Source: an uncultured Johnsonella sp.
GTDB taxonomy: Bacteria; Bacillota; Clostridia; Lachnospirales; Lachnospiraceae
Direction: 5' to 3'
Assembly: GCA_900766185.1 (NCBI GenBank)
Contig: CAAFUL010000072.1
Location: forward strand, 1 to 17,500
Length of the DNA stretch: 17,500 nt
In this document: in pieces, positions 7,577 to 13,775 of the stretch
Position numbering within the stretch: the first letter of the stretch is position 1
How the letters are laid out: each line of letters begins with the position of its first letter
The notes under the pieces: model-generated
What the model was told of the DNA's origin: nothing
Seen by the model: the letters and a program-made list of their open reading frames with translations, nothing else
The model's database searches: none
Translations under genes and position numbers: made by a program

Positions 7577-7990
7577 TTAATTTTTCTTGTTAAGAAATAT
7601 ATAAATAATATTGGCAACTATAAAAATTCCCGACACAAGAAGTATTGCGGGCTTTGTTGCCACATTACAGTGCATCATAGGGTTAGGACAGGTTCCTATT
7701 ATATGAAGAGGAGTCAACATGGTAAATGCTCCTATAGCTATATTGGCTGTAACAAGCCCAAGACCCAAGCCCTCTTTCTTTAATACAAACGCATTGAACA
7801 ACATAACCGCTGCTATAATCACTATCAGTACTCCCAGTGCCTTAACCACCTCCCCTGTCCAATGGCACTTCATAAAACCGCCGTCAGGCATAGCCGGACA
7901 CACTGAAGCTATATGATTTGGAATAAAATACAGTACCGCACCTAATATTAAAAATATTAATGCAAAGACCTTATCTTTATTCTTTAACAT
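7577..7990 (-). CDS. DUF4418 four-helix membrane protein with Cys/Met/His loops
   Basis: This is the first gene of the iron operon. The 137 residues have four membrane helices (about 7-26, 48-70, 77-96, 113-134). The two loops between helices 1-2 and 3-4 hold CPAMPDGGFMKCHW (31-44) and CPNPMMHC (101-108). The two halves resemble each other: P-x-HI-x3-CP-x-n-M-x(0,1)-C, followed by a helix. This suggests an internal duplication and a paired metal or disulfide site facing outward. I recognise the family as DUF4418, whose function is unknown. The Cys/Met/His content and the operon position support a metal role, but this is inferred. The start has an AGGAGAGG ribosome site. The promoter is 24 bases upstream. 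Confidence 0.8.
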   Translation of the reverse strand: MLKNKDKVFALIFLILGAVLYFIPNHIASVCPAMPDGGFMKCHWTGEVVKALGVLIVIIAAVMLFNAFVLKKEGLGLGLVTANIAIGAFTMLTPLHIIGTCPNPMMHCNVATKPAILLVSGIFIVANIIYIFLNKKN

Positions 7991-8013
7991 AATACACCTC
8001 TCCTTTAGATAAC

Positions 8014-8042
8014 ATTATAGTTAGTGATTCCTAACATTTCAA
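8014..8042 (-). promoter_or_regulatory. Near-consensus promoter of the iron operon
   Basis: On the minus strand TTGAAA (8042-8037) and a perfect TATAAT (8019-8014) flank a 17-base spacer, 24 bases before the DUF4418 start codon. The spacer is almost entirely taken up by an inverted repeat (8020-8035), so a repressor bound there would block RNA polymerase. Confidence 0.8.
8020..8035. promoter_or_regulatory. Inverted repeat operator, DtxR/IdeR-like
   Basis: GTTAG (8020-8024), six bases and CTAAC (8031-8035) form a perfect inverted repeat inside the promoter spacer. The core TTAG..CCTAA resembles half of the DtxR/IdeR/MntR-type operator (TTAGGTTAGSCTAACCTAA). No Fur-box-like sequence is seen. 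Iron-dependent repression by a DtxR-family protein is inferred from sequence shape and gene content. Confidence 0.6.
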
Positions 8043-8043
8043 G

Positions 8044-8073
8044 ATTTTATCACACTTGTAAGTTTTGCGTCAA
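8044..8073 (-). promoter_or_regulatory. Possible second, upstream promoter of the iron operon
   Basis: TTGACG (8073-8068) and TAAAAT (8049-8044) are 18 bases apart on the minus strand, each matching five of six consensus bases. Transcripts from here would run through the operator and main promoter into DUF4418. No clear terminator separates this region from the upstream GTPase gene ending at 8142. Confidence 0.4.
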
Positions 8074-8141
8074 GTATTAGTAAGTTTTTATATCATAAAA
8101 TTAACAATATAATCATTTTGCATTGAAATAAAAACATTTTA

Positions 8142-10766
8142 TTAAATATCCTTAATATAATCTGAAATATATCTTTTTTCATTATTTGATACATTGCTTA
8201 ATCTTTCACTTATATCTTTCTCTACTCTTTGTACCTCCAGTTCAAATTCCCTTGATGATATTAAAATACAGCCCTTACTTTGAATGATGATCTGCTCGGT
8301 AGCATCTGAAGTTACTACTATGACCTTGTATTTTTTAGCCATATCACTTACGGTTTTTTCTATGTATTGGTCTGCAGTCTCAGCCTGTTTTGTATATACT
8401 ATGCTTATATCTTGGTATTTAATAACCTCTCTTTTATGATTTTCAACCTTGTAAGCATCAAATACGACTATTATCTGCATATCCACACCCGATTTATAGT
8501 GTGATATTATTTCTACCAGTCTGTCCCTTGCAGCCTGTATATCCGCCTGTGCGATATCGGCAAGTTCCTTCCATGAGAAAATCACATTATAGGCATCTAT
8601 CAGAATGTAGGTTTCCTCTTTTTCTTTGGGTTTATACACATACTCTTTTTCCTTAGTGCCTACATCTTTAGGTCTACTATTTTTATTGTTTTCTATAGGG
8701 CTTTTTATTTTTCCGTAGGTTCTTTCAAAAATCTCAATAAGTTCTTCACTGCTTGCCCTATGCTCGCCAAATGAGCTTTTAGCTCTGCCTATAACAGGTA
8801 AAGTTTCATCAGACTCTTTGTTATACACACTTTCAAGATGCATATAGTCTTCTACCCTGTCCCAAGGCACATAAAATCCGCTTCCATGGCTACAAAATAT
8901 AGAGCCGCAAGGGTTATCCTCATCAAACTCCGCTTCATATCCGAACTCTTCTATAAGTTCTTCCTCATTATGACACAGATCATAATTTCTATACGAAAGA
9001 CTTATACTTCCCTCTCCCTTAGTAAAAGCTCTTAAGTCCATTTGATAATTATTTATTAATACAACCGGCGCATAACCATTTATAAAGGCTGTATCATCCT
9101 CTATCTTGGGGGCTGAAAACTTGGCATACAGATTACTTAGATCGGTCAGTACCCTGCCTACACTATCCTTCGGACAACTTATTACAAAGTTATAATACGG
9201 CTCTAAAACAGCACACCTTGCCTTCATAAGCCCCTGTCTTATCGCCCTGTAGGTAGCCTCCCTAAAGTCTCCTCCGTCTGTATGTCTGTTATCCGCCTTT
9301 GCCGCTGCCAAAACTATATTAACATCCGTCAGTTTAGCTCCTATAAGCACTCCCCTGTGCTCTTTTTCCATAATATGTGTGCATACCGCACTTTGGTAGT
9401 TTTTCGCAAGCATATCCTCCGGCATATCCACCGAGGCACTCACACCCTCTCCTCTTTTTGCCGGTTTTATAAGCAAATGTACCTCCGCATAGTGCTTTAG
9501 AGGCTCAAAATGACCTATCCCTTCCACTTCTTCCAGTACGGTTTCTTTGTATACGACACTCCCCTTGGTAAATTCAACTTCTATACCGAGCTTATTATAT
9601 AATCTGCTCTTAAGTATCTCTATCTGTACCTGTCCGAAAAGTTTAAGTTCTATGTCCTCGGAGTTTTTCTTACTGAACTCAAGGCTCGGCTCTTCCTCGT
9701 ACATATACTCAAGTTCTTTATACACCTTACTTATATCCGCATCTTTGGGAACTATCATCTTATAGGTAAGTACCGGCTCTATAATAGGGCTTATACTTTC
9801 CGTAGGCAGACCTACAGACATACCTGCAAATAAAGATTTTAATCCGGTAAGCGCCACTACATCTCCTGCTACGGCTTCTTCTTTTGATATATACTTATCT
9901 CCGTGATAAAGCCTGATTTGGTTGATTTTTTCATCATTTAGAGAGCTTTTCGGTTTCAGGCTCCCTCCAAACATCTTAACATGACTTAACCTTGTCCCTT
10001 CCTCATCATAGCTTATTTTATAAACCTTAAGTGCTAAATCTTCACTGTATGAAGCTTCCTTGGTAAGGTTGTCCATGGCATATATAATATTTTCCACGCC
10101 CTCTCCTTGTAATGCCGATCCGAAGAACATTGGATAGATATGCCGCTTGCAAATACTTTCTGTAATATCCGGGCTAACTAAACTTTTCTCTTCATACTTT
10201 TCCAATAAACTGTCATCACTGTAGGCAAGCTTTTCAACCAGGTCTTCCTCAAGCCTTGATATATCAAAACCTTCTTCATCAAAAGCTTTTGAAAATATAT
10301 CAAAGTCAACTATATCTCTTGACAGCTTGCTGTGTATTTCTTTCACTATTCTTTCCTTATCGGCAAGTTCACTGTCCATCTTATTTACAAATATAAATGT
10401 CGGAATTTTATATTCTTTTAACAATCTCCAAAGGGTCTTTGTATGGCTTTGCACTCCGTCCAAAGCATTGACTACGAGTATTGCATAATCAAGTACAGCA
10501 AGGGTTCTTTCCATATCCGCCGAAAAATCAATATGCCCCGGTGTATCGATAAGTGTTATTATACTGTGCCTTAAGTTAAGTATTGCCTGCTTTGAAAATA
10601 TTGTTATACCCCTTAAGCGTTCCAAATCATCATTATCAAGAAAACTGTCTTTTGAGTCAACTCTTCCTACTTTTTTAATACTTCCGCTTTTATATAGCAG
10701 ACTTTCCGACAAGGTCGTCTTGCCTGCATCAACATGTGCCAAAATGCCTATGCTCAATCTTTTCAT
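8142..10766 (-). CDS. Tet(M)-like translational GTPase fused to Rae1/YacP NYN endoribonuclease
   Basis: This 874-residue protein has two parts. Residues 1-650 are an EF-G-like ribosome-protection GTPase: P-loop AHVDAGKT (10-17), RGIT (52-55), DTPGH (74-78), NKMD (128-131) and GSAL (216-219), then domains II-V. The domain IV tip reads NRHTDGGDF (493-501) where Tet(M) has SPVSTPADF; the position of Tet(M) Pro509 is R494. Residues 718-850 form a NYN domain close to B. subtilis Rae1 (YacP): ILIDAYNVI (721-729), VVFDAYKV (767-774), YTKQAETADQYIEK (791-804), VTSDATEQ (818-825) and SSREFELEV (837-845). D724, D770, D799 and D821 are candidate metal-binding acids. A charged linker (about 655-717) joins the parts. 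Rae1 cleaves mRNA in the ribosomal A site, so ribosome-directed cleavage is the likely job. Tetracycline resistance is uncertain. The domains themselves are clear. Confidence 0.9.
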   Translation of the reverse strand: MKRLSIGILAHVDAGKTTLSESLLYKSGSIKKVGRVDSKDSFLDNDDLERLRGITIFSKQAILNLRHSIITLIDTPGHIDFSADMERTLAVLDYAILVVNALDGVQSHTKTLWRLLKEYKIPTFIFVNKMDSELADKERIVKEIHSKLSRDIVDFDIFSKAFDEEGFDISRLEEDLVEKLAYSDDSLLEKYEEKSLVSPDITESICKRHIYPMFFGSALQGEGVENIIYAMDNLTKEASYSEDLALKVYKISYDEEGTRLSHVKMFGGSLKPKSSLNDEKINQIRLYHGDKYISKEEAVAGDVVALTGLKSLFAGMSVGLPTESISPIIEPVLTYKMIVPKDADISKVYKELEYMYEEEPSLEFSKKNSEDIELKLFGQVQIEILKSRLYNKLGIEVEFTKGSVVYKETVLEEVEGIGHFEPLKHYAEVHLLIKPAKRGEGVSASVDMPEDMLAKNYQSAVCTHIMEKEHRGVLIGAKLTDVNIVLAAAKADNRHTDGGDFREATYRAIRQGLMKARCAVLEPYYNFVISCPKDSVGRVLTDLSNLYAKFSAPKIEDDTAFINGYAPVVLINNYQMDLRAFTKGEGSISLSYRNYDLCHNEEELIEEFGYEAEFDEDNPCGSIFCSHGSGFYVPWDRVEDYMHLESVYNKESDETLPVIGRAKSSFGEHRASSEELIEIFERTYGKIKSPIENNKNSRPKDVGTKEKEYVYKPKEKEETYILIDAYNVIFSWKELADIAQADIQAARDRLVEIISHYKSGVDMQIIVVFDAYKVENHKREVIKYQDISIVYTKQAETADQYIEKTVSDMAKKYKVIVVTSDATEQIIIQSKGCILISSREFELEVQRVEKDISERLSNVSNNEKRYISDYIKDI

Positions 10767-10856
10767 ATATTTTTCTTTCCGCTTATCTTTAACTAATGTA
10801 TCGTCAGCAAAATAACTATGCCAAAAACGGTGAATATTTTTCCGAGTGCCTACAGC

Positions 10857-10906
10857 AAAAAAAAGGGCAAGTTATTTACTGTGCTTATTTAAGAAACAAT
10901 GCACCG
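10857..10906 (-). promoter_or_regulatory. Attenuator-like leader of the GTPase-nuclease gene
   Basis: On the minus strand GTGC-A-TTGTTT (10904-10894) can pair with AAATAA-GCAC (10890-10881) around a CTT loop. The same left arm, as GG-T-GC-A-TTGTTT, can instead pair with AAATAA (10878-10873) and GCCC (10868-10865), directly followed by eight T (10864-10857). The two structures exclude each other because they share the left arm. The second looks like an intrinsic terminator, with a 16-base loop and bulges. The gene starts 90 bases later. tet(M) leaders are also controlled by attenuation, so the parallel is sensible. Stability was not computed. Confidence 0.45.
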
Positions 10907-11040
10907 ATTCAAGTTATCTTTTTCTTTTCAAGCTTCACTCTAACATAATAAAGAGGAAAATAAAAGTTAAATTCTAATAGTTACGCTTTTCTTACTATTT
11001 CTTACTATCCGCTTAGCCTACTTTTTTTACAAAAAATATG

Positions 11041-11049
11041 TGATATAAT
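11041..11049 (+). promoter_or_regulatory. Extended -10 promoter of the small secreted protein
   Basis: TGATATAAT combines a TG extension with a perfect TATAAT (11044-11049). No good -35 hexamer is found 16-18 bases upstream, where the sequence is T-rich; extended -10 promoters can do without one. The gene's ATG follows at 11090, after AGAGG. Confidence 0.6.
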
Positions 11050-11089
11050 TAAGTCAGAATCGGTAATTCAGAAAGTTAGAGGTAGTTTT

Positions 11090-11440
11090 ATGAAGGCTAA
11101 TAAGTTATTTCTTACTTCAGTTTTTATTTTTAGTCTTTTACTGTTTCCTTGTTTTCCTTCAAAGGCGGCATTGCCTGTAGTGGACGGTAATTCCTACACT
11201 TGGGTTTTGGATAATTCCGCATGGCGTATGAAGGATGTTAACGGAAACCCTGTGAGTGCATGGGTAAGTTATAAGGATGATATCTATTACTTAAATGAAA
11301 AGGGTTTTATAAAAACCGGATGGGTAATCTATGACAGAGCTTGGTACTTTCTTGATGACAGCGGCAAGCTTGTAAAAGACAAATGGGTCTTCGGTACATA
11401 TTATGTGGACTCTGAAGGTAAGATGATCAAAAAAAGGTAG
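11090..11440 (+). CDS. Small secreted protein with cell-wall-binding repeats
   Basis: This 116-residue protein has a signal peptide (about 1-26, likely cleaved after SKA). The rest is almost wholly built of about four Trp/Tyr-Gly repeats of the choline/glucan-binding type: WRMKDVNGNPVSAWVS, YYLNEKGFIKTGWV, WYFLDDSGKLVKDKWV and YYVDSEGKMI. There is no catalytic domain. It should attach to wall polymers or surface glycans. Full-length relatives usually carry ten or more repeats plus an enzyme, so this is either a mini-adhesin or a fragment. Start and stop are clean, and a promoter and terminator flank it, which argues for a working gene. The C21 in LLLFPCFP lacks a proper lipobox. It converges on another repeat protein (11525-12775). 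Confidence 0.8.
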   Translation: MKANKLFLTSVFIFSLLLFPCFPSKAALPVVDGNSYTWVLDNSAWRMKDVNGNPVSAWVSYKDDIYYLNEKGFIKTGWVIYDRAWYFLDDSGKLVKDKWVFGTYYVDSEGKMIKKR

Positions 11441-11473
11441 TTGCTGTAAAAATAGTTATTGAATTTAAAAAGC

Positions 11474-11523
11474 AAAAAAGTTGAAACTTCAATGAATAAA
11501 CTTCATTAAGTTTCAACTTTTTT
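11474..11523. terminator. Bidirectional terminator between two convergent genes
   Basis: AAAAAAGTTGAAACTT (11474-11489) and AAGTTTCAACTTTTTT (11508-11523) are exact inverted copies. AATGAA (11491-11496) and TTCATT (11502-11507) extend the stem to about 22 pairs around TAAAC. A-runs and T-runs on both sides serve both strands. It ends the plus gene (stop at 11440) and the minus gene (stop at 11525). Confidence 0.92.
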
Positions 11524-11524
11524 A

Positions 11525-12775
11525 TTATCTTATCCAAGCTCCGTCCGACCCAAGCTTAAATGTGCTTATAGTTGTATTTATAGCCATACTGCCCTGTCCC
11601 GGATAAAAGTAATACCATTTATCCGAAATCTTAGTCCAACCTTCCGACATTACGGCATCATCTCCTATATAATAGGTCTTTCCGTCCGCCGCCTTTAACC
11701 ATGAGCTTCTGACCATTGCCCCTTCGTCAGCCGTTCCTGCATTGGTGTTAAGATAATACCATTTATTGCCTTCTTTATGCCAACCAAGTTTCATATCTCC
11801 ATCATTATTAAGAAAATACAACTTATTATTTTTATTTTGCCAACCTGTAAGCATTTTACCGTTTGAGTCAAAAAGATACCAATTTCCTAAGACCTTTTCC
11901 CAGCCGTCTTTTTTTAGTTCTCCGTTTGGAAACCTATAATACCAGTTTCCATTTTCCTTAAACCATCCTACTGTATACCTATTATTTGCATTAGGTCCAA
12001 AGTTACTGTCATTGGGGCTTGTGCCTTTATATACCTGATCTTCACTTATATACAACTCTCCCGACTCCACCCATGCAGAGGCTGCATTATAGTTGCTTCC
12101 TGAAGGTGACACCGTTCTTACTCTAAAGGTATAAGTTCCCTCCCTTATCATATAAGGGTAAAAATTATAACTGTAGCCTTTGTGTTTTTCTACTCTTCTT
12201 ATTTGGCTGTTTCCTCGGTATAATGCCACATCAACATTAGAAGATCCGTCTGCATTTTCCCATATAGCCTTACCTCTGTTATTTTCATCCCAAACAAGAT
12301 CATAAGGTACTCCATACTGTCCTTTGGCAGCCTTAAGTTTCATAGTAAGGCTTAGATCTTCTCCATTTTTGCTGCTGCTTACATAGTAAGCACCGGTGAT
12401 GGAGACAGCCCCCAAGCTGTAAGAAGACTTGAACTTATATTCTGAATCTGCGGTACTGTCAGGAGTAAGTGTAAGTTTTACCTTGATCTCTTCACCCACA
12501 GATATTTTATGGCTGCTTTGACTTACGAATTCACAGTCACTGATATGGTATTTTTTCTCAGCTTCCGACACATATACCTCTACATCTCCACCTGAATTCT
12601 CGCCTATCGTAATTGTATTGTCCGATATATATTCACCACTCTCTATACCTGTGGTCTTAACTTTTATATTCAAATTTTGTATGGTTTTACTCTCAGCTCT
12701 ACTGCTTATCAAAAAAGAAAAGGATATAAATGAAATAAAGCCAATAACAGTAAGTACCTTTTTATATCTTTTCAT
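11525..12775 (-). CDS. Secreted beta-rich protein with C-terminal wall-binding repeats
   Basis: This 416-residue protein has a signal peptide (about 1-28, ending SSRAES). A beta-strand-rich region (about 30-245) follows that I do not recognise with confidence; part of it (GTYTFRVRTVSP, about 213-224) looks like a fibronectin-III-like edge. About six choline/glucan-binding-type repeats cover 268-400, with motifs such as GWFKENGNWYYRFPNGELKK, GWEKVLGNWYLFDSNGKML and GWHKEGNKWYYLNTNAG. It probably binds the cell wall or a surface glycan through the repeats and displays the N-terminal region. No catalytic motif was seen. AAAGGGGG lies just before the ATG. No secure promoter was found in the AT-rich 180 bases upstream. 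Confidence 0.82.
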   Translation of the reverse strand: MKRYKKVLTVIGFISFISFSFLISSRAESKTIQNLNIKVKTTGIESGEYISDNTITIGENSGGDVEVYVSEAEKKYHISDCEFVSQSSHKISVGEEIKVKLTLTPDSTADSEYKFKSSYSLGAVSITGAYYVSSSKNGEDLSLTMKLKAAKGQYGVPYDLVWDENNRGKAIWENADGSSNVDVALYRGNSQIRRVEKHKGYSYNFYPYMIREGTYTFRVRTVSPSGSNYNAASAWVESGELYISEDQVYKGTSPNDSNFGPNANNRYTVGWFKENGNWYYRFPNGELKKDGWEKVLGNWYLFDSNGKMLTGWQNKNNKLYFLNNDGDMKLGWHKEGNKWYYLNTNAGTADEGAMVRSSWLKAADGKTYYIGDDAVMSEGWTKISDKWYYFYPGQGSMAINTTISTFKLGSDGAWIR

Positions 12776-12955
12776 TATGCCCCCTTTCCGATTCTAATAT
12801 TACATGAATTCTACATTTTTTCTAACTTTTATTAATTATAACTATATTTTTAGTATATCCTATGAATATATAGTAGTAAACTTAAGAAAATATTAACAAT
12901 TATTTACAGCAATAAAACAGCTTAAAATTCAAGAACACCCAATTTTATTCTCACT

Positions 12956-13003
12956 AAAAAAGCTGTTATAAGATAAATGACTATGCATCTATCTTACAAC
13001 AGC
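12956..13003 (-). terminator. Intrinsic terminator of hsp20
   Basis: On the minus strand GCTGTTGTAAGAT (13003-12991) pairs with ATCTTATAACAGC (12974-12962) with one G-U wobble. A 16-base loop separates the arms and six T (12961-12956) follow. It lies 63 bases beyond the hsp20 stop codon. Confidence 0.88.
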
Positions 13004-13065
13004 CTATTTGCATTAATTATATTCAATCAAACCTAAGCTAATGTACCGTTCTGTCGATACTTAAA

Positions 13066-13491
13066 CTACTCTATTCTTATTAATTTTTTATCTTCTACAG
13101 CCTCTTCTTTATCCTTTGGAACAGAAAGCTTTAATATTCCGTTCTCATAAGCAGCTTTTATATCCTCCTCTTTAACTGCTGAGCCTACATAAAAGCTTCT
13201 TACACAAGAACCCACCTTACGCTCACGCCTTATGTAGTTTCCGTTGTCATCCTTCTTATCATCACTTTCCTCGTGCTTTGCGGATATTGTAAGATAACCG
13301 TTCTTAAGCTCTGCCGAAATATCTTCTTTATTAAATCCGGGAAGCTCCACACTTAACTCATAATTGCCATCAACTTCTTTTATATCAGTCTTCATGCTTG
13401 GTACAGCTTTTAATGCAGGTAAATCTGACATCCAAAAATCATTATTAAAAAAGTCATCAAATAATCTATTGGTTTTTCTTGGTAATAACAT
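13066..13491 (-). CDS. hsp20: Small heat shock protein, Hsp20/alpha-crystallin family
   Basis: This is an ATP-independent holdase that keeps unfolding proteins from aggregating and hands them to DnaK/ClpB. Its 141 residues are normal for bacterial Hsp20. The layout is an N-terminal arm with LFDDFFNNDFW (10-20), then the alpha-crystallin domain (about 33-130) containing VELPGFNKEDI, RRERKVGSCVRSFYV and the hallmark AAYENGILKLSVPK. The C-terminal LIRIE supplies the I-x-I anchor used for oligomers. AAAGGAG precedes the ATG. It is a single-gene unit with its own terminator, and a CIRCE element about 90 bases upstream points to HrcA repression, released on heat stress. Confidence 0.96.
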   Translation of the reverse strand: MLLPRKTNRLFDDFFNNDFWMSDLPALKAVPSMKTDIKEVDGNYELSVELPGFNKEDISAELKNGYLTISAKHEESDDKKDDNGNYIRRERKVGSCVRSFYVGSAVKEEDIKAAYENGILKLSVPKDKEEAVEDKKLIRIE

Positions 13492-13582
13492 AATCTTTTC
13501 TCCTTTTCATATTAATAATCTATATAAATCAATGTATGATATATATTGTTTATTTGTTATATATAATATGTAACACTTGTTG

Positions 13583-13609
13583 TTAGCAATGTCAAGAGCT
13601 GAGTGCTAT
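13583..13609. promoter_or_regulatory. hrcA operator: CIRCE operator (HrcA) with overlapping -35 box
   Basis: TTAGCAATG-N9-GAGTGCTAT follows the CIRCE consensus TTAGCACTC-N9-GAGTGCTAA with exact nine-base spacing. The right half matches 8 of 9 bases and the left half 6 of 9. On the minus strand a perfect TTGACA (13595-13590) lies inside it. The -10 box is less sure: TACATA (13572-13567) at 17 bases spacing is the best candidate. HrcA bound here would cover the -35 box. Confidence 0.8.
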
Positions 13610-13611
13610 TT

Positions 13612-13634
13612 TTTTGTGAATATTTTGTGAATAT
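13612..13634. repeat. Two 11-base tandem direct repeats upstream of hsp20 promoter
   Basis: TTTTGTGAATA occurs twice in a row (13612-13622 and 13623-13633), with a period close to one helical turn. It lies 17-39 bases upstream of the hsp20 -35 box, a place for an activator or an UP-like element. It does not match the CtsR heptad pattern. Confidence 0.4.
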
Positions 13635-13654
13635 AATAATCTATGTTACTAACT

Positions 13655-13697
13655 AAGCTACAAATATATTTAGCCGGATTCTACCCGGTAATAGCTT
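13655..13697. repeat. Nested inverted repeat between surface operon and hsp20
   Basis: AAGCTA (13655-13660) pairs with TAGCTT (13692-13697), and inside it CCGG (13674-13677) pairs with CCGG (13685-13688) around ATTCTAC. It lies about 80 bases downstream of the cohesin-like gene stop. No T-run follows on the minus strand, so it is not a clear terminator. It may stabilise the transcript end. Confidence 0.35.
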
Positions 13698-13775
13698 TAG
13701 CCAAGTACTGTTTAAATAGAAGAAGGCTCAAGCTCACTCTTGTTTATCACAAGTTATAAGCTTAAGCCTTATGTC

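Larger units (their letters stand above)
10767..11089. other. 323-base intergenic region: long GTPase leader and divergent promoter
   Basis: This gap separates the divergent GTPase-nuclease gene (minus) and the small secreted protein gene (plus). It holds the attenuator-like structure at 10857-10906 and the plus-strand extended -10 box at 11041-11049. I found no leader peptide with both a start codon and a ribosome site. The only minus-strand ATG in the leader gives a three-codon frame. The minus-strand promoter was not securely identified. Confidence 0.5.

Noticed and set aside
7991..8141. Fur box before the iron operon
   Set aside because: No GATAATGATAATCATTATC-like sequence is present; the inverted repeat seen fits a DtxR-type site better.
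8142..10766. Ordinary acquired tetracycline-resistance gene
   Set aside because: The N-terminal part is Tet(M)-like, but the domain IV tip differs at the Pro509 position and a nuclease domain is fused. No mobile-element genes flank it, and its base composition looks like that of its neighbours.
11026..11031. TTTACA as -35 box of the plus-strand gene
   Set aside because: It is only 12 bases from TATAAT, too close; the extended -10 box explains the promoter better.
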